From Brenneria izadpanahii (GTDB lineage: Bacteria > Pseudomonadota > Gammaproteobacteria > Enterobacterales > Enterobacteriaceae): a stretch of 64,000 nt of DNA. A program made the position numbers and the translations under genes. The stretch is taken from positions 3,844,001-3,908,000 of the forward strand of contig NZ_CP050854.1 of assembly GCF_017569925.1 (NCBI RefSeq), read 5' to 3'. The notes beneath the pieces are model-generated. The model ran no database searches. It was not told where the DNA came from and saw only the letters and a program-made list of their open reading frames with translations. Position 1 is the stretch's first letter, and each line of letters opens with the position of its first letter. This document shows, one piece after another, positions 26,832-38,943 of this stretch.

Positions 26832-27225
26832 ATACCATCCAGATAAGCAGATGTAGATTATCATTAATGCCGTATGTAAGGAGGGGGGATGCCAATCCTT
26901 TATATTTTTCTAAAATTTTATTTTCTCGATCCTTACAGAAAGACATAAATTCATATAAATCAAAAGCCCCCCTGTCGGCCGACCGCATCTCGAAATCCAT
27001 CGCATATAAGCATAGTCAATAACACGTTGTTTTGATCACAAAACTCGATCTTTACGTAACAGCTACGGGTAAAAACAGAGAGGGGACGGCGAGAGGCTTT
27101 GAATCCTCATCACCGTGCGGTTTTCTCATAAATGCGGGCGGCGATTTAAACGCCATTTGCGGCAATCGTTCAGAATGGAGAGAGTAAACTTAAGATTAAA
27201 TGAATAGTATTCGCTTGTTTTCCGC
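26832..27225. other. Intergenic region between bcsP and hemH
   Basis: This 394-base region holds the bcs operon promoter and lies past the hemH stop. It is AT-rich near bcsP. I see a GTCGGCCGAC palindrome at about 26976-26985 and a weak Fur-box-like 19-mer at 26850-26868 (14 of 19 positions), neither strong enough to call. No gene is supported. In E. coli aes and gsk occupy the interval between hemH and ybaL. Confidence 0.6.
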
Positions 27226-28188
27226 TTATTCCGCCTTGGCGACTAATTGTTCCAGCAGGTCAATATGCGAAGGGTTATCATTTAACGCCGGAATATAGGT
27301 ATATGCCGTTCCTCCCGCGTGTAGAAAGATCTCTTTATTTTGCTCCTGAATTTCCTCCAGCGTTTCCAGACAATCCGCGGCAAAACCGGGACACATGATC
27401 TGGATATGCTTCACCCCCTGCCCCGGCAGCGCTTGCAACGTTTCATCCGTATAGGGCGTCAGCCAAGGCTCACGTCCGAAACGCGACTGGAAAGTCACCA
27501 ATACTTTCTCTTTCGGTAATCCCAAGGCGGCAATCAGCGCTCTTGCCGTCGCCATACAGCGCTGCGGATAATCATCCCCTTCGCTGGCGTAACGCACCGG
27601 AATGCCGTGAAAAGAGAGCACCAGGCGATCCGGCTCGCCGTGCGCGGCGAATGACTGCTCAACCTGGGATTTCAGCGCCGCGATATAGGCCGGATGTTCG
27701 GCATAATCACGGATAAAGCGGATTTCAGGCAACTGGCGGTACTTGCTCAGCGCCTTGGCCAGCCCATCCCAGACGGATGCCGTCGTCGAACAGGAATACT
27801 GCGGATACATCGGCAACACCACCAACGATGTCACCCCCTGGGCCAACAGTTTATCCAGCGCCGAAGCCAGGCTGGGAGAACCATAGCTCATCCCCAGTTC
27901 AACCGGAATGCCCGGCAGACGATGCGCCAACGCCTGTTGCTGCCGGCGGCTAATCACCAGCAACGGCGAGCCGCCGTCCATCCAGATCGACTGATAAAGC
28001 TTCGCCACTCGCGGCGCGCGACGAGGAAGGATAACGCCCCGCAACAGCGGCCACCATAGCAAGCGAGAGGTATCGACCACACGCCGGTCGCTCAGAAACT
28101 CCGTCAGATAGCGTTTCACCGCTCGCGGGGTTGGTGCGTCGGGCGTACCTAAATTCACCATCAGCACGCCATACTTCTCTTGCGTCAT
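27226..28188 (-). CDS. hemH: HemH, ferrochelatase
   Basis: The 320-residue product has the same length as E. coli HemH and matches it throughout: [38 protein letters not shown], and the active-site LSFHGIP with the conserved histidine, followed by [15 protein letters not shown]. It inserts Fe2+ into protoporphyrin IX, the last step of protoheme synthesis, at the cytoplasmic face of the inner membrane. I chose ATG 28188 with AGAGGAAAG upstream, rather than the ATG 42 bases earlier. adk lies upstream on the same strand, as in E. coli. Confidence 0.97.
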   Translation of the reverse strand: MTQEKYGVLMVNLGTPDAPTPRAVKRYLTEFLSDRRVVDTSRLLWWPLLRGVILPRRAPRVAKLYQSIWMDGGSPLLVISRRQQQALAHRLPGIPVELGMSYGSPSLASALDKLLAQGVTSLVVLPMYPQYSCSTTASVWDGLAKALSKYRQLPEIRFIRDYAEHPAYIAALKSQVEQSFAAHGEPDRLVLSFHGIPVRYASEGDDYPQRCMATARALIAALGLPKEKVLVTFQSRFGREPWLTPYTDETLQALPGQGVKHIQIMCPGFAADCLETLEEIQEQNKEIFLHAGGTAYTYIPALNDNPSHIDLLEQLVAKAE

Positions 28189-28420
28189 CACAGCTTTCCT
28201 CTTATGGATAAGTCGGTTATCCCGAACCAATCTGTACGATTAGGTTTTCTATTGTAGCGAAAAACGGCTTACAAAAATTGAAAGATAACAACATTGAAAT
28301 CGATGTTATCGATAGGGGAAAGCTAAGACTAGGGCGAGAAGGTGGAGGATAATGTTGTAAATCAACGCATTGCGGGAGACATGGATCGGCGCGGTTTCCG
28401 TATGATGCAATAATCGGCAG

Positions 28421-28453
28421 CGAGTGTCGCCATACAGGTTCCGGCAACACTCG
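28421..28453 (-). terminator. Putative adk terminator hairpin
   Basis: CGAGTGTCGCC pairs with GGCAACACTCG (one mismatch in an 11-base stem) 20 bases past the adk stop. No T-tract follows on the minus strand, so it may be a weak or rho-assisted terminator. Confidence 0.45.
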
Positions 28454-28472
28454 CAATCACGCTCAGCGGGGA

Positions 28473-29438
<966 letters not shown>

Positions 29439-31328
29439 TCAGGCGCTCAATAACTGATTCATGCGACGGATAAACTGGTTGGGATCGTCCAGCGTGCCGC
29501 GCTCTGCCAGTAAGGCCTGATCCAGCAGCAGTTCAACCCACTCGGCGAACTGCGCATCGTCACTCACGTCGGACGCACGTTTAACCAGCGCATGTTCCGG
29601 GTTCAGTTCGAAAATATACTTCACTTCCGGCGCCTGCTGTCCGGCCGCGGCAAACAGTTTCGCCATCTGGGTGCTCATTTCATTGGCGTCGGTGGTCACA
29701 ATCGCCGGCGTATCGGTCAAACGGTGCGTCAGACGCACTTCCTTCACCCGATCGCCCAGCAGGTTTTTAACGCGATCAACAAAGGGCTCCAGCGCTTTTT
29801 CCGCTTCTTTCTGGGCATCGCTTTCTTCATCCACCAGTTTGTCCAGCGACTCATCCGCTTTGCTGACGGACTGGAACGACTTACCGTCAAACTCCGTCAG
29901 GTAGCTCATCATCCATTCGTCAATGCGATCGGAAAGCAGCAGCACTTCAATGCCTTTCTTGCGGAACAGTTCCAGATGAGGGCTGCTTTTCGCGGCGGCA
30001 TAGCTGTCAGCGGTGATGTAATAGATTTTCTCCTGCCCTTCCACCATGCGGCCGACATACTCTTCCAGCGATACGGTCTGCGCCGAGCTGTCATTATGCG
30101 TGCTGGCGAAACGCAGCAGCTTGGCAATCGCTTCACGGTTGGCGCTATCTTCGGCCGGGCCCTCTTTCAGCACCAGACCGAACTGTTGCCAGAATGTCTG
30201 ATATTTTTCCGGCTCGTCTTTCGCCAGTTTTTCCAGCATCTGCAATACGCGTTTGGTCAGCGCGCTACGCAGACTCTGAGTCACGCGGCTGTCCTGCAGA
30301 ATTTCACGGGAGACGTTCAGCGGAAGATCGTTGGAATCAATCAGGCCGCGCACGAAGCGCAGGTAGTTCGGCATAAACTGTTCGGCGTCGTCCATGATGA
30401 ATACGCGCTGTACATACAGCTTCAGGCCATGTTTATGGTCGCGGTTCCACATATCCCACGGCGCCTGGGAAGGAATGTACAACAGACTGGTATATTCCTG
30501 TTTCCCTTCAACCCGGTTGTGGCTCCAGCATAGAGGATCGGTAAAGTCATGGGCGATGTGCTTATAGAATTCGGTATATTCCTCATCGCTGACTTCAGAT
30601 TTGCTGCGCGTCCATAGCGCCTGGGCCTTGTTGATTTTCTCCCAGCTTACCGTGGCTTCGCCGCCTTCCTCTTCGCTTTCATGATGCGTTTCAATTTCTA
30701 CCGGCAAGGCGATATGGTCAGAGTATTTACCGATGATGGAGCGTATCCGCCAGTCATCAAGAAACTCATCTTCGCCTTCACGCAGGTGCAGGGTAATTTC
30801 AGTACCGCGATCTTCTTTGGTGATATCCGCGACGGTGTAATCGCCTTCGCCGGCCGACTCCCAGAATACCCCTTGATCGGGTTCGGTCCCCGCGGCGCGG
30901 GTACGCACGGTGACTTTATCCGCGACGATAAACGCCGAGTAGAACCCTACGCCGAACTGGCCGATCAGTTGGCTGTCTTTTACCTGATCGGAACCCATCG
31001 ACTCCAGAAAGGCTTTCGTCCCGGATTTGGCGATAGTACCGAGGTTATCGATCACCTCATCGCGAGTCATACCGATGCCGTTGTCGGAAATCGTTAGAGT
31101 ACGTTTTTCTTTATCGGCGGAAACTCGCACGCGCAGTTCGCCATCGCCGGCATACAGTTCGGGAGCGGACAACGCGCGAAAACGTAATTTATCTGCCGCA
31201 TCGGAAGCATTGGAGATCAATTCACGCAAAAAGATTTCTTTATTGGAATACAGTGAATGGATCATCAAATGCAGCAGTTGCTTTACTTCAGACTGGAATC
31301 CGCGGGTTTCTTGGCCTTTCATACTCAT
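29439..31328 (-). CDS. htpG: HtpG, Hsp90 family molecular chaperone
   Basis: The 629-residue product aligns along its whole length with E. coli HtpG (624). The N-terminal GHKL ATPase domain shows [21 protein letters not shown] and [11 protein letters not shown]; the middle domain has the catalytic arginine in [12 protein letters not shown]; the C-terminal dimerisation domain ends [10 protein letters not shown]. It is a cytosolic, ATP-driven homodimer that remodels client proteins with DnaK. Translation may begin at 31328 (MSMKGQ) or 31322 (MKGQ, as in E. coli); the GAGGTAAG is better spaced to the first. A sigma-32-type promoter lies upstream at 31385-31413. Confidence 0.97.
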   Translation of the reverse strand: MSMKGQETRGFQSEVKQLLHLMIHSLYSNKEIFLRELISNASDAADKLRFRALSAPELYAGDGELRVRVSADKEKRTLTISDNGIGMTRDEVIDNLGTIAKSGTKAFLESMGSDQVKDSQLIGQFGVGFYSAFIVADKVTVRTRAAGTEPDQGVFWESAGEGDYTVADITKEDRGTEITLHLREGEDEFLDDWRIRSIIGKYSDHIALPVEIETHHESEEEGGEATVSWEKINKAQALWTRSKSEVSDEEYTEFYKHIAHDFTDPLCWSHNRVEGKQEYTSLLYIPSQAPWDMWNRDHKHGLKLYVQRVFIMDDAEQFMPNYLRFVRGLIDSNDLPLNVSREILQDSRVTQSLRSALTKRVLQMLEKLAKDEPEKYQTFWQQFGLVLKEGPAEDSANREAIAKLLRFASTHNDSSAQTVSLEEYVGRMVEGQEKIYYITADSYAAAKSSPHLELFRKKGIEVLLLSDRIDEWMMSYLTEFDGKSFQSVSKADESLDKLVDEESDAQKEAEKALEPFVDRVKNLLGDRVKEVRLTHRLTDTPAIVTTDANEMSTQMAKLFAAAGQQAPEVKYIFELNPEHALVKRASDVSDDAQFAEWVELLLDQALLAERGTLDDPNQFIRRMNQLLSA

Positions 31329-31384
31329 TATTGCTTACCTCAATCCTAATATTATTCAGGCTGATTAAACTGACGATAAGCTTC

Positions 31385-31413
31385 AAGTGGGGATAGAGAA
31401 CGATAATTTCAAG
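31385..31413 (-). promoter_or_regulatory. Sigma-32 (heat-shock) promoter of htpG
   Basis: On the minus strand CTTGAAA (31413-31407) is followed after 14 bases by CCCCACTT (31392-31385). This fits the CTTGAAA / CCCCATnT sigma-32 consensus and matches the known E. coli htpG promoter arrangement. It lies about 60 bases before the start codon. Confidence 0.8.
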
Positions 31414-31500
31414 GGGGAAAAGAAATCCTGACCGGAGAAAAAGCGCAAAGAAATGAAGCAATAGAAACCGCCGTCAGGCATAAAGCCCGACAGCGGGCGA

Positions 31501-32105
31501 TTAAAACTTGAAAGGCTGACGCCCCGCCAGCGAATGGGACAGCGTCGTGCCATCGACCATTTCCAGCTCGCCGCCGACAGGCACGCCGTGGGCAATCCGG
31601 CTGGCCATGACGCCGTGCTGCGCGCACAGTTCGGCAATGTAGTTGGCCGTCGCCTCCCCTTCCACCGTCGGGTTGGTAGCCAGAATGACTTCGCTGATGG
31701 ATTCGCTTTCCAAACGATCTTCCAGCCGTCCCAGACCGATATCATCCGGACCGATGCCGTCCAATGGCGACAGGTGTCCCATCAGGACGAAGTAACGCCC
31801 GGCGAACTGCCCGGTCTGCTCGATGGCGTGGATATCCGCGGGACTCTCCACCACACAGATTTGGCCATTTTGCTGACGCCGAGGATTCGCACAAATCGAA
31901 CATACGTCCTGTTCGGTAAAGGTGCGGCAATCAGCGCAGTGACCGATTTCAGACATCGCGCGAGTCAGCGCCTGCGCCAGACGCATTCCCCCGCTGCGAT
32001 CGCGCTGCAGCAGGTGAAAAACCATACGCTGAGCTGATTTCGGCCCAACGCCCGGCAAACAGCGCAGCGCCTCCATCAGCGATTCAAGAAGCGGACTGGT
32101 TTGCA

Positions 32106-32106
<1 letters not shown>
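31501..32106 (-). CDS. recR: RecR, recombination mediator
   Basis: The 201-residue product shows the RecR domain order: a helix-hairpin-helix ([20 protein letters not shown]), a four-cysteine zinc finger ([17 protein letters not shown]), a Toprim domain ([20 protein letters not shown]) and a C-terminal Walker-B-like segment. RecR works with RecF and RecO to load RecA on gapped, SSB-coated DNA. It lies directly after ybaB, whose stop codon overlaps the recR start by a base, and the dnaX-ybaB-recR order is the usual operon. Confidence 0.97.
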
Positions 32107-34539
<2,433 letters not shown>

Positions 34540-34613
34540 CAATACCGCAACAGTCGAGTTATTGAGGAGGTCATGCTAACACAGCCGCGCGGGTATCCGC
34601 GAGGCCGTTATAA

Positions 34614-35165
34614 TTAATGTCCGGGGAAGTCAACCAGGCTATAGCAGGTCACGCCCATGGCTTCCAGCCGCTGCACGCCTCCCAGATCGAACAGATTGAT
34701 CACAAACGCGGCATCGGTTACCGTCCCGCCTAAACGACGAATCAGTTTTATCGTGGCTTCAACCGTCCCGCCGGTCGCCAGCAGATCGTCTATCACCAGA
34801 ACGTTGTCATTCGCGCCGATTCCATCCTTGTGAATTTCCAGAGAATCCGTGCCATATTCCAGTTCATAGCTTTCGCTGATGGTCGGACGCGGTAGTTTTC
34901 CCGGTTTACGAACCGGCACAAATCCGACGCCCAACGCCAACGCGACCGGCGCACCGAACAGAAAGCCGCGGGCTTCAGTCCCTACGACTTTGCTGATCCC
35001 GCGATTGCGATAACGGTTTGCCAGCATCTCAATACTGGCGGCATAAGCCGTCGGGTTTTCCAGCAGGCCTGTAACATCACGGAACAGTATGCCCGGCTTC
35101 GGATAATCGGGAATGCTTTTGATACTGTTTTTAATCAATTCTGACTGCTGCGCAGTTGAGGTCAT
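34614..35165 (-). CDS. apt: Apt, adenine phosphoribosyltransferase
   Basis: The 183-residue product equals E. coli Apt. It has [18 protein letters not shown], the PRPP-binding loop [13 protein letters not shown], and the tail YSLVDFPGH. It recycles adenine to AMP using PRPP in the cytoplasm. I chose MTSTAQQ at 35165; an adjacent ATG at 35168 is better spaced to AGG and would add one methionine. An earlier in-frame ATG at 35219 would add 18 unlike residues. It lies upstream of dnaX on the same strand, as in E. coli. Confidence 0.96.
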   Translation of the reverse strand: MTSTAQQSELIKNSIKSIPDYPKPGILFRDVTGLLENPTAYAASIEMLANRYRNRGISKVVGTEARGFLFGAPVALALGVGFVPVRKPGKLPRPTISESYELEYGTDSLEIHKDGIGANDNVLVIDDLLATGGTVEATIKLIRRLGGTVTDAAFVINLFDLGGVQRLEAMGVTCYSLVDFPGH

Positions 35166-35412
35166 CATATCTGTGCCTGATAAAACGTTCTGATCCATAC
35201 CAATGCCGGCCGCTACCAACCCACACCCAGCATTACCTTGATGAAATACTGACTTTTACATAGGAAAGCGGCGATCCGCGCACGAAAGCGCTCAAATCTA
35301 GTCAAACTGGCCAACAAATGCAACAGTCCCGCGATCCCTGCGCGTTTTATGCCGGCTTTCTATAGCCCGCCGCCCTGCGCTGAAACGGCGAACCGCATTG
35401 ATGCGCGCGTCA

Positions 35413-35802
35413 TCAATTTTTTCTGGAAATTTTTTGTTGCTCCGAATCGACAACCGGCAGACGAAGCATAAAGGTCAGTAAGATCGCCATAATCACCAAC
35501 AATAGCACCCTTACCCAACCAATCTTAACCAGCCAGAGCGAAAGCGCAAACGTCAGCAAAATAACGACAACCGCTTTCCATTTTGCTCCCGGAGGCAACG
35601 CCCGATGTTGCTGCCAGTGACGTAAATATCCCCCAAACCAGGAGCGGTATAGCAGCCAGTGGTGGAAACGCGGCGACGAACGGGCAAAACACCAGGCCGC
35701 CAATAATAAAAACGGCGTGGTCGGCAACAAAGGCAACACTACGCCTAACGTTGCCAGAACGACGGCCACCCACCCCATTACAATCAGCAACGCGCGATAC
35801 AT
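35413..35802 (-). CDS. ybaN: YbaN, DUF454 family inner-membrane protein
   Basis: The 129-residue product matches E. coli YbaN along its length: VLPLLPTTPFLLLAAWCFARSSPRFHHWLL is the family's hallmark region (quoted here only in part: PTTPFLLLAAWCFARSS), followed by two further hydrophobic segments and a charged tail. It is a small polytopic membrane protein of unknown function. I chose ATG 35802, with GAAGGTG well placed, over the GTG at 35808. It lies between apt and the divergent priC, as in E. coli. Confidence 0.92.
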   Translation of the reverse strand: MYRALLIVMGWVAVVLATLGVVLPLLPTTPFLLLAAWCFARSSPRFHHWLLYRSWFGGYLRHWQQHRALPPGAKWKAVVVILLTFALSLWLVKIGWVRVLLLVIMAILLTFMLRLPVVDSEQQKISRKN

Positions 35803-36046
35803 ATTCACCTTCAGTCAATCCACCGTTAATGGGTAAGTAAAGCGCAACCCGGCGCAGTTACTTTATCATCAACATCGCGCGCTTGTTAATGGCCGCAATC
35901 ATGGCAACCAGGAAAGCGAAATCTCCATGAGCCGGTTACAGCAGATGCTATATTCGCAAAGGAGAAGAAAAGGGATAATGTTTCGGCATAAAGTTCGTTT
36001 CAATCCCAAAGATAAATTTGCTGCATTCATCGGTATAAGGAACAGA

Positions 36047-36583
36047 GTGAATACTCACAAATTGCTGCTCGCGCTTGAACAACAAATTGATTCGCTGGCA
36101 AAAGAGATCGAACCGTTGGCGGATAAATCCGTTCCGCAGTCGCGTTTCGATCGGCAACTGTTTAGCTGCTATGGCACGCGCCTAAAAGATTATTTCAATG
36201 AAGTGACCCTGAATTTCCAGTCCATCAGGCAGTTGGTAGCCGAGCAGCGCACTGAGCGCGTCGCATTCATGGCTGAAAAGCTGGTAAGGCAAATCACGGC
36301 GCTACAGCGTGAACTGGCGACCCAATCCTTACGGCGACAGGAGAGCCCGGCGCAAAAACCGCCGCAGGATCTGTATCATAAGCTGGCCGAGCATCAGGAT
36401 TATGAAAGACGCCTGCTGTCGATGATCCATGACCGGGAAAGCCTGCTGGGCAGCCAAACGCAATTCAGCGAGCAACAACGCCTGCAAAAAGAATTAGCGG
36501 CCCTTGAAGGACGGTTAATGCGCTGTCGTCAGGCATTAACGAGACTGGAACGGCTCATTGAACGCAAGGAACAAGGGCTGTAG
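36047..36583 (+). CDS. priC: PriC, primosomal replication protein N''
   Basis: The 178-residue product is close to E. coli PriC (175). It is almost all helical and basic: SRFDRQLFSCYGTRL near the start, AEHQDYERRLLSMIHDRE, and CRQALTRLERLIERKEQ at the end. PriC restarts stalled forks by loading DnaB through single-stranded DNA and SSB. I chose the GTG at 36047 because AAGGAA lies four bases upstream and the length then fits. In-frame ATGs at 35927 and 35978 would add 23-40 residues not seen in the family. ybaM follows on the same strand. Confidence 0.88.
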   Translation: MNTHKLLLALEQQIDSLAKEIEPLADKSVPQSRFDRQLFSCYGTRLKDYFNEVTLNFQSIRQLVAEQRTERVAFMAEKLVRQITALQRELATQSLRRQESPAQKPPQDLYHKLAEHQDYERRLLSMIHDRESLLGSQTQFSEQQRLQKELAALEGRLMRCRQALTRLERLIERKEQGL

Positions 36584-36654
36584 CTTCTAGCGGTATTCCT
36601 TAACTTTCTGCTATATGTGAAAAACAGATGACGAACTATAAAAGGTGAAGATAA

Positions 36655-36819
36655 ATGTCCCTGGAAAATGCGCCGCCTGAAATCAAACTGGCGGTCGATC
36701 TCATTATGTTGCTGGAAGATAACCAGATAGAACCGCAGGTCGTGTTGGCCGCGCTGGAAATTGTGCGCCAGGATTTTCAGAAAAAAGCGCAGGAAGAACC
36801 CTCAGGAGAGAAGAAATAG
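36655..36819 (+). CDS. ybaM: YbaM, DUF2496 family small protein
   Basis: This 54-residue ORF encodes MSLENAPPEIKLAVDLIMLL at its start, which matches E. coli YbaM (53) closely, and ends in a charged tail (EEPSGEKK). AAAGGTGAAG precedes the ATG. It lies 71 bases after priC, its normal partner. The function is unknown. Confidence 0.92.
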   Translation: MSLENAPPEIKLAVDLIMLLEDNQIEPQVVLAALEIVRQDFQKKAQEEPSGEKK

Positions 36820-36952
36820 CCTCGCCGACCTACAACAAAATCAGCCGGCGTAACATAGATGGCGCAGTCGTCTGAAACATACGCGGTAAATAGATGCGCA
36901 AATGCGGCCATTCGCTATCCCGGCAGCGATGGCGCCCGGAAAATTCCCGTAG

Positions 36953-37591
36953 TTAGTCCGGCTGACGTAATGTGTTGCTAAAACGCAGCATATCAATAAA
37001 AGAATCAACCAATTCAGGGGCATCCTGATTAAGATCGAAACTTTCCGGCATAAATAGCCAATTTTCCATCAGGCCGGAAAAATAGGCGCGCAACGCAATG
37101 GCCGCCCGGCGGGGCTGAATATCCTCTGGCAGCAATCCCATGCGAATACAGCGTATTAAATAAGCTTCGATATCGGAATAACAATCGAGGTAAAACGCTT
37201 TACGGACGTTAAAAGATGGCAACATTTCGCCAACAAACTCGCATTTATGAAAGACGATTTCCATCATCGAACGCCACTGACAGTCACTTACTGTTAAACG
37301 CAGCATATAAATCAATATTTCACGCATAACATGGAGTGGATTATCAGGAAATTTTGTCTGATACTCTATTTCAAACTTATTGAGCTTTAACTCAGCCTGA
37401 GCCCATATTTCGTTAAATAGTTCAGCTTTGTTTTTAAAATGCCAGTAAATAGCGCCGCGGGTCACCCCTGCGGTCATGGCGATATCAGCCAGCGATGTAG
37501 CGGACACGCCATGCTCTGAGAAGACTCTCAATGCTGCATCCAGTATCTGTTGCCGGGTTTCCTGAGCTTGTTGTTTGGTTTTTCGTGCCAT
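36953..37591 (-). CDS. acrR: AcrR, TetR-family repressor of acrAB
   Basis: The 212-residue product has the TetR N-terminal helix-turn-helix (SLADIAMTAGVTRGAIYWHF, about residues 33-52) and an all-helical ligand-binding domain; E. coli AcrR is 215. It binds the operator in the divergent acrR/acrA region and lets go when drugs, dyes or bile salts bind its pocket. It starts 28 bases from the AcrR operator at 37620-37643. mscK, which follows acrR in E. coli, is not present; the next gene is ybaM, convergent. Confidence 0.96.
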   Translation of the reverse strand: MARKTKQQAQETRQQILDAALRVFSEHGVSATSLADIAMTAGVTRGAIYWHFKNKAELFNEIWAQAELKLNKFEIEYQTKFPDNPLHVMREILIYMLRLTVSDCQWRSMMEIVFHKCEFVGEMLPSFNVRKAFYLDCYSDIEAYLIRCIRMGLLPEDIQPRRAAIALRAYFSGLMENWLFMPESFDLNQDAPELVDSFIDMLRFSNTLRQPD

Positions 37592-37619
37592 ATCGCTGTA
37601 TTTGAAAGAAAGTATGATT

Positions 37620-37643
37620 TACATACATTCGAGTATGTATGTA
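37620..37643. promoter_or_regulatory. AcrR operator
   Basis: A 24-base inverted repeat, TACATACAT-TCGAGT-ATGTATGTA, has perfect nine-base arms. The arms and the six-base spacer length are identical to the E. coli AcrR operator (TACATACAT-N6-ATGTATGTA). It sits between acrR and acrA, so it can control both. Confidence 0.92.
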
Positions 37644-37733
37644 ACATAGCACGAACATAAAATTATCGCAGCAATGGGTTTTAAAGCGCGTGATCCATTG
37701 GTCAATTTCAAATCGGATACTTGAGGTTTATCT

Positions 37734-38927
37734 ATGAACAAAAACAGAGGGCTAACGCCTCTGGCGGCAGTTCTGATGCTTTCTGGCGGCTTAATTCTCG
37801 CGGGATGTGATAATAAAGAAGCACAACAGGCTGGAGCACAGCAATCAGCACCCGAAGTCGGCATTGTTACGTTGAAAACCCAGGAGCTAAATGTAACGAC
37901 AGACCTGCCGGGCCGTACCAATGCCTATCGCATTGCGGAAGTCCGTCCTCAGGTTGGCGGCATTATTCTGAAGCGTAATTTTGTTGAAGGCAGCGATATT
38001 CAAGCCGGTTCATCGCTGTATCAAATTGATCCCGCGCCCTATCAGGCTGCTTACAATAGCGCTAAAGGCTCATTGGCCCAGGCTCAGGCAAGCGCTGAAA
38101 TCGCCCATCTGACGCTTAACCGCTACAAACCATTGCTAGGCACCAACTACATCAGCAAACAGGAATACGATCAGACGGTCGCCACATCCCGACAGGCCGA
38201 TGCCAGCGTACAGGCGGCCCAGGCTACGGTAGATAATGCGCAAATCAACCTTGCTTACACCAAAGTCAATTCGCCGATTACAGGACGGGTAGGTAAATCA
38301 ACGGTGACGGAAGGCGCGCTGGTTTCCTCCGGTCAAACCGTCGCATTAACCACCGTGCAGCAACTCGATCCGATTTATGTCGATGTCACCCAATCAAGCA
38401 ATGATTTTCTGCGTCTGAAAAAAGACCTGGAAAACGGCACGCTGAAGCAGAGCGAAGGCAAAGCGAATGTCCGCCTGCTGCTGGAAGACGGCTCTGAGTA
38501 TTCACACCCCGGCACGTTGGAATTTTCCGATGTCACCGTGGATGAAACCACCGGTTCCATCACCCTGAGAGCTATTTTCCCTAACCCGGATCACGACCTT
38601 TTACCCGGAATGTTCGTTCGCGCGCGTCTGGATGCCGGTGTGCAAAATAACGCGCTGCTGGTTCCGCAGATGGGGATTACCCGCACCCCCAGAGGTGAAG
38701 CGACAGCGATGGTCGTAGGCGAAGGCGATAAGGTCGAAGTCCGCAGCGTGACCACATCCAAGGCAATTGGCAATAAATGGCTGGTTACCGATGGTTTAAA
38801 AGAAGGTGACCGCGTTATTGTGACCGGCCTGCAAAAAATCCAACCCGGCATACAGGTGACAGGAAAAGAAGTCGCTCAAGATAATGAACAGCCGCAGCAG
38901 TCGCAGGCTGAATCCGCGAAGTCTTAA
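37734..38927 (+). CDS. acrA: AcrA, periplasmic adaptor lipoprotein of the AcrAB efflux pump
   Basis: The 397-residue product equals E. coli AcrA in length. It starts with a lipoprotein signal (lipobox LAGC, cysteine at residue 25), then the biotinyl-lipoyl half motifs (RVGGIILKRNFVEGSDI-like region and VNSPITGRVG), a helical hairpin with QAQASAEIAHLTLNRYKPLL, and a beta-barrel part. It links AcrB to the outer-membrane channel TolC, which is not in this window. acrB follows after 16 bases. Confidence 0.97.
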   Translation: MNKNRGLTPLAAVLMLSGGLILAGCDNKEAQQAGAQQSAPEVGIVTLKTQELNVTTDLPGRTNAYRIAEVRPQVGGIILKRNFVEGSDIQAGSSLYQIDPAPYQAAYNSAKGSLAQAQASAEIAHLTLNRYKPLLGTNYISKQEYDQTVATSRQADASVQAAQATVDNAQINLAYTKVNSPITGRVGKSTVTEGALVSSGQTVALTTVQQLDPIYVDVTQSSNDFLRLKKDLENGTLKQSEGKANVRLLLEDGSEYSHPGTLEFSDVTVDETTGSITLRAIFPNPDHDLLPGMFVRARLDAGVQNNALLVPQMGITRTPRGEATAMVVGEGDKVEVRSVTTSKAIGNKWLVTDGLKEGDRVIVTGLQKIQPGIQVTGKEVAQDNEQPQQSQAESAKS

Positions 38928-38943
38928 CAGGAGCCGGTAATTC

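Noticed and set aside
26976..26985. GTCGGCCGAC palindrome upstream of bcsP
   Set aside because: A single ten-base palindrome without a known consensus or second copy nearby.
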